From: an uncultured Chromatiaceae bacterium
Lineage (GTDB): Bacteria > Pseudomonadota > Gammaproteobacteria > Enterobacterales > Alteromonadaceae
NCBI GenBank assembly: GCA_946481195.1
Contig: CAMLNG010000195.1
Location: forward strand, 1 to 7,020
Length of the DNA: 7,020 nucleotides
Direction of reading: 5' to 3'
Position numbers and translations under genes: made by a program. Of the stretch, positions 5,640 to 7,020 are shown piece after piece; the first letter of the stretch is position 1, and each line of letters opens with the position of its first letter. The notes beneath the pieces were generated by a model that saw nothing but the letters and a program-made list of their open reading frames with translations, made no database searches and had not been told where the DNA came from.

Positions 5640-6483
5640 TCACTTCCGCATCGGCATAAAGCGCTGCAATTTGCTGTTCGGCCAAATCCGTCACCTGATG
5701 GGCTTTTTGCAGGCTCCAGTCCTGCGGCAATAACAAGCGCAGCTGCACAAATACCCGCGGGCCGGCCCGGCGTGTACGCAGCTGGTCGACACCCAGCACC
5801 CCAGGCATCTGCTGCAGATGTTGCAGGATCTGCTGCCGGTCTGTCTCCGGCAATTCTTCATCCAGTAAATGCACCATGCTTTCACGCAGCAGCTGCGCGG
5901 CATTAAACAGCAGATAACAGGCAATCAGGATAGCGATCACCGCATCAGCCCATAACAGGCTGTTCTGCACCAGATATAGCGCCAGTAACACTGCAGCATT
6001 CATCAGTAAATCGCCACGGTAGTGCGCCTGATCGGCGTTAACCGCCAGCGAGCCGGTTTTGGCAATGATCCAGCGTTGCAGCAACACCAGGGTCAGGGTC
6101 AATCCGCTGCAGAGCACCATGGCCCAAATCCCGTTGCTGATTTCACCGACTGGCGCCGGCACGAAAAATCGGTTAAACCCTTGATACAAAAGTACAAAAG
6201 CCGCTCCCGCTAAAAAAGCAGCCTGAAATAACGCCATGACAGCTTCGGCTTTGCCATGGCCGAATCTGTGGTCATCGTCTGCCGGTTTTAATGCATAACG
6301 CAGCGCAATAAAATTCAGTGTCGAAACCGCAACATCCATCATCGCATCCATCAGCGACGCCAGCATAGAAGCGGCATTGGTATCAATTGCTGCAAACAGT
6401 TTGATAGCGACAATCGTCAGCGCAAAGGCAATGGTCAGCATGCCGGAGCGGCGTACCCACAGATTATATTCCTGCTTATTCAT
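5584..6483 (-). CDS. fieF: Cation diffusion facilitator FieF/YiiP (Zn/Fe efflux)
   Basis: This is 299 residues from the ATG at 6483; E. coli FieF has 300. It is an inner-membrane six-helix antiporter with a cytoplasmic C-terminal domain (about 205-299) that exports Zn2+/Fe2+ in exchange for protons. Transport site A is intact: D46 and D50 (LMDAMMD), H154 and D158 (ADQAHYRGD). Site B is intact: D69, H72 and H76 (ADDDHRFGHGKAE). In site C, H262, H284 and D286 are present, but the residues matching E. coli H232 and H248 are D233 and R249. The ATG is chosen over a TTG at 6510 because AGGAG (6490-6494) lies six bases before it. It follows trmL by 35 bases on the same strand, probably as one transcript. 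It ends inside the pldB coding end. Confidence 0.93.
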   Translation of the reverse strand: MNKQEYNLWVRRSGMLTIAFALTIVAIKLFAAIDTNAASMLASLMDAMMDVAVSTLNFIALRYALKPADDDHRFGHGKAEAVMALFQAAFLAGAAFVLLYQGFNRFFVPAPVGEISNGIWAMVLCSGLTLTLVLLQRWIIAKTGSLAVNADQAHYRGDLLMNAAVLLALYLVQNSLLWADAVIAILIACYLLFNAAQLLRESMVHLLDEELPETDRQQILQHLQQMPGVLGVDQLRTRRAGPRVFVQLRLLLPQDWSLQKAHQVTDLAEQQIAALYADAEVIIHPDPSSHAAPATDSSG

Positions 6484-6489
6484 CCAAGG

Positions 6490-6494
6490 CTCCT
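6490..6494 (-). promoter_or_regulatory. Ribosome binding site deciding the fieF start
   Basis: Read on the minus strand, AGGAG lies six bases before the ATG at 6483. The upstream in-frame TTG (6510) would add nine residues, has no good ribosome binding site, and would exceed the usual family N terminus. Confidence 0.72.
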
Positions 6495-6518
6495 GTGCCG
6501 GATATGACAACTCGCTGG

Positions 6519-6983
6519 TTAAAAAGCGCCGCTGAACCCTTGCTGGCGCCAGGCTTCATAACAGACAATGGCAACCGAATTGGCCAGATTGAGGCTGCGG
6601 GCATCCGGCATCATTGGAATCCGCAGCCGTAACTCCGCCGGGATAGCGTTACGGATCTCATCCGGCAACCCAGAGGTTTCTGAACCAAACAATAACAAAT
6701 CACCGGGCAGATACTGCAATTCGGTATGTGGCCGGCTGCCCTTGGTGGTGAGCGCCAGTACCCGTGATGGCGCTACGGCAGCCAACATTTCCGCATAATT
6801 GGCGTGCCGGGTGACATTGGCCAAATCATGATAATCAAGGCCAGCACGCCGCAGCTTTTTCTCTTCAAAATCAAACCCTAGCGGTTCAATTAAATGCAAA
6901 TGGCAGCCAGTGTTGGCCGCAAGACGGATAATATTGCCACAATTTGGCGCAATTTTGGGTTCAAACAAGGCGATATGAAACAC
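6519..6983 (-). CDS. trmL: tRNA (cytidine/uridine-34-2'-O)-methyltransferase TrmL
   Basis: This is a 154-residue SPOUT methyltransferase; E. coli TrmL has 157. It uses S-adenosylmethionine to methylate the wobble-base ribose of tRNA-Leu isoacceptors in the cytoplasm. Family motifs are all present: [14 protein letters not shown] (13-26), [25 protein letters not shown] with the trefoil-knot loop, [20 protein letters not shown] and YEAWRQ near the end. The start is GTG at 6983, with GGAG five bases upstream on the minus strand; a SPOUT domain this short needs nothing further upstream. A TATAAT lies about 28 bases before the start. The spacing to fieF (35 bases) suggests a trmL-fieF transcript. 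Confidence 0.94.
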   Translation of the reverse strand: MFHIALFEPKIAPNCGNIIRLAANTGCHLHLIEPLGFDFEEKKLRRAGLDYHDLANVTRHANYAEMLAAVAPSRVLALTTKGSRPHTELQYLPGDLLLFGSETSGLPDEIRNAIPAELRLRIPMMPDARSLNLANSVAIVCYEAWRQQGFSGAF

Positions 6984-7010
6984 AACGACTCCGGCACAAA
7001 TAAAAAACTG

Positions 7011-7016
7011 ATTATA
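7011..7016 (-). promoter_or_regulatory. Candidate -10 box for trmL(-fieF)
   Basis: The minus strand reads a perfect TATAAT here, 27 bases before the GTG of trmL, giving a short leader of about 20 bases. The matching -35 would fall beyond the window edge, so the promoter is only half visible. Confidence 0.5.
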
Positions 7017-7020
7017 CCTA

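Noticed and set aside
1..7020. CRISPR arrays, tRNA/rRNA genes, phage or toxin-antitoxin modules
   Set aside because: No spaced direct repeats, structural RNA signatures or phage-type genes were seen; the only repeats are the MITE-like element and the CpxR half-sites.

Overview
The window looks like chromosomal DNA from a gammaproteobacterium. NtrC, CpxR/CpxA, PldB, FieF and TrmL all read as close relatives of the E. coli proteins but are clearly not enterobacterial. Gene content and moderate-to-high GC would fit the Alteromonadales/Rheinheimera-Shewanella side of the class; this placement is an inference from remembered family sequences, not a search. Coding density is high, and every long gene is assigned to a known family.

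Layout, left to right. (1) 1-1538, plus strand: the 3' end of glnL (ntrB), then ntrC (glnG), joined by an ATGA overlap; this is the nitrogen two-component pair. (2) 1539-1909, 371 bases with no gene: a strong hairpin terminator usable in both directions (1568-1595), then a 264-bp MITE-like non-coding element (1639-1902) with perfect terminal inverted repeats and a TA duplication. (3) 1910-2350, minus strand: a CpxP/Spy-like periplasmic LTXXQ protein. (4) 2351-2545: the divergent control region, with four helically phased GYAAAG repeats that match the CpxR box. (5) 2546-5639, plus strand: cpxR-cpxA-pldB, each pair overlapping, so almost certainly one translationally coupled operon. (6) 5584-6983, minus strand: trmL then fieF, probably co-transcribed and convergent on pldB, with a 56-bp overlap of fieF and pldB coding ends.

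How it fits together. CpxA senses envelope stress and phosphorylates CpxR, which probably binds the GYAAAG array to drive both the periplasmic CpxP-like gene and its own operon. Placing a PldB-type lysophospholipase in the operon links the Cpx response to membrane lipid turnover. FieF, a Zn/Fe efflux pump that directly follows cpxP in E. coli, lies here on the far side of cpxRA-pldB. I do not see an entirely new system. The items most worth a second look are the highly structured MITE-like element, the four-repeat CpxR array, the cpxRA-pldB coupling and the altered zinc site C of FieF.
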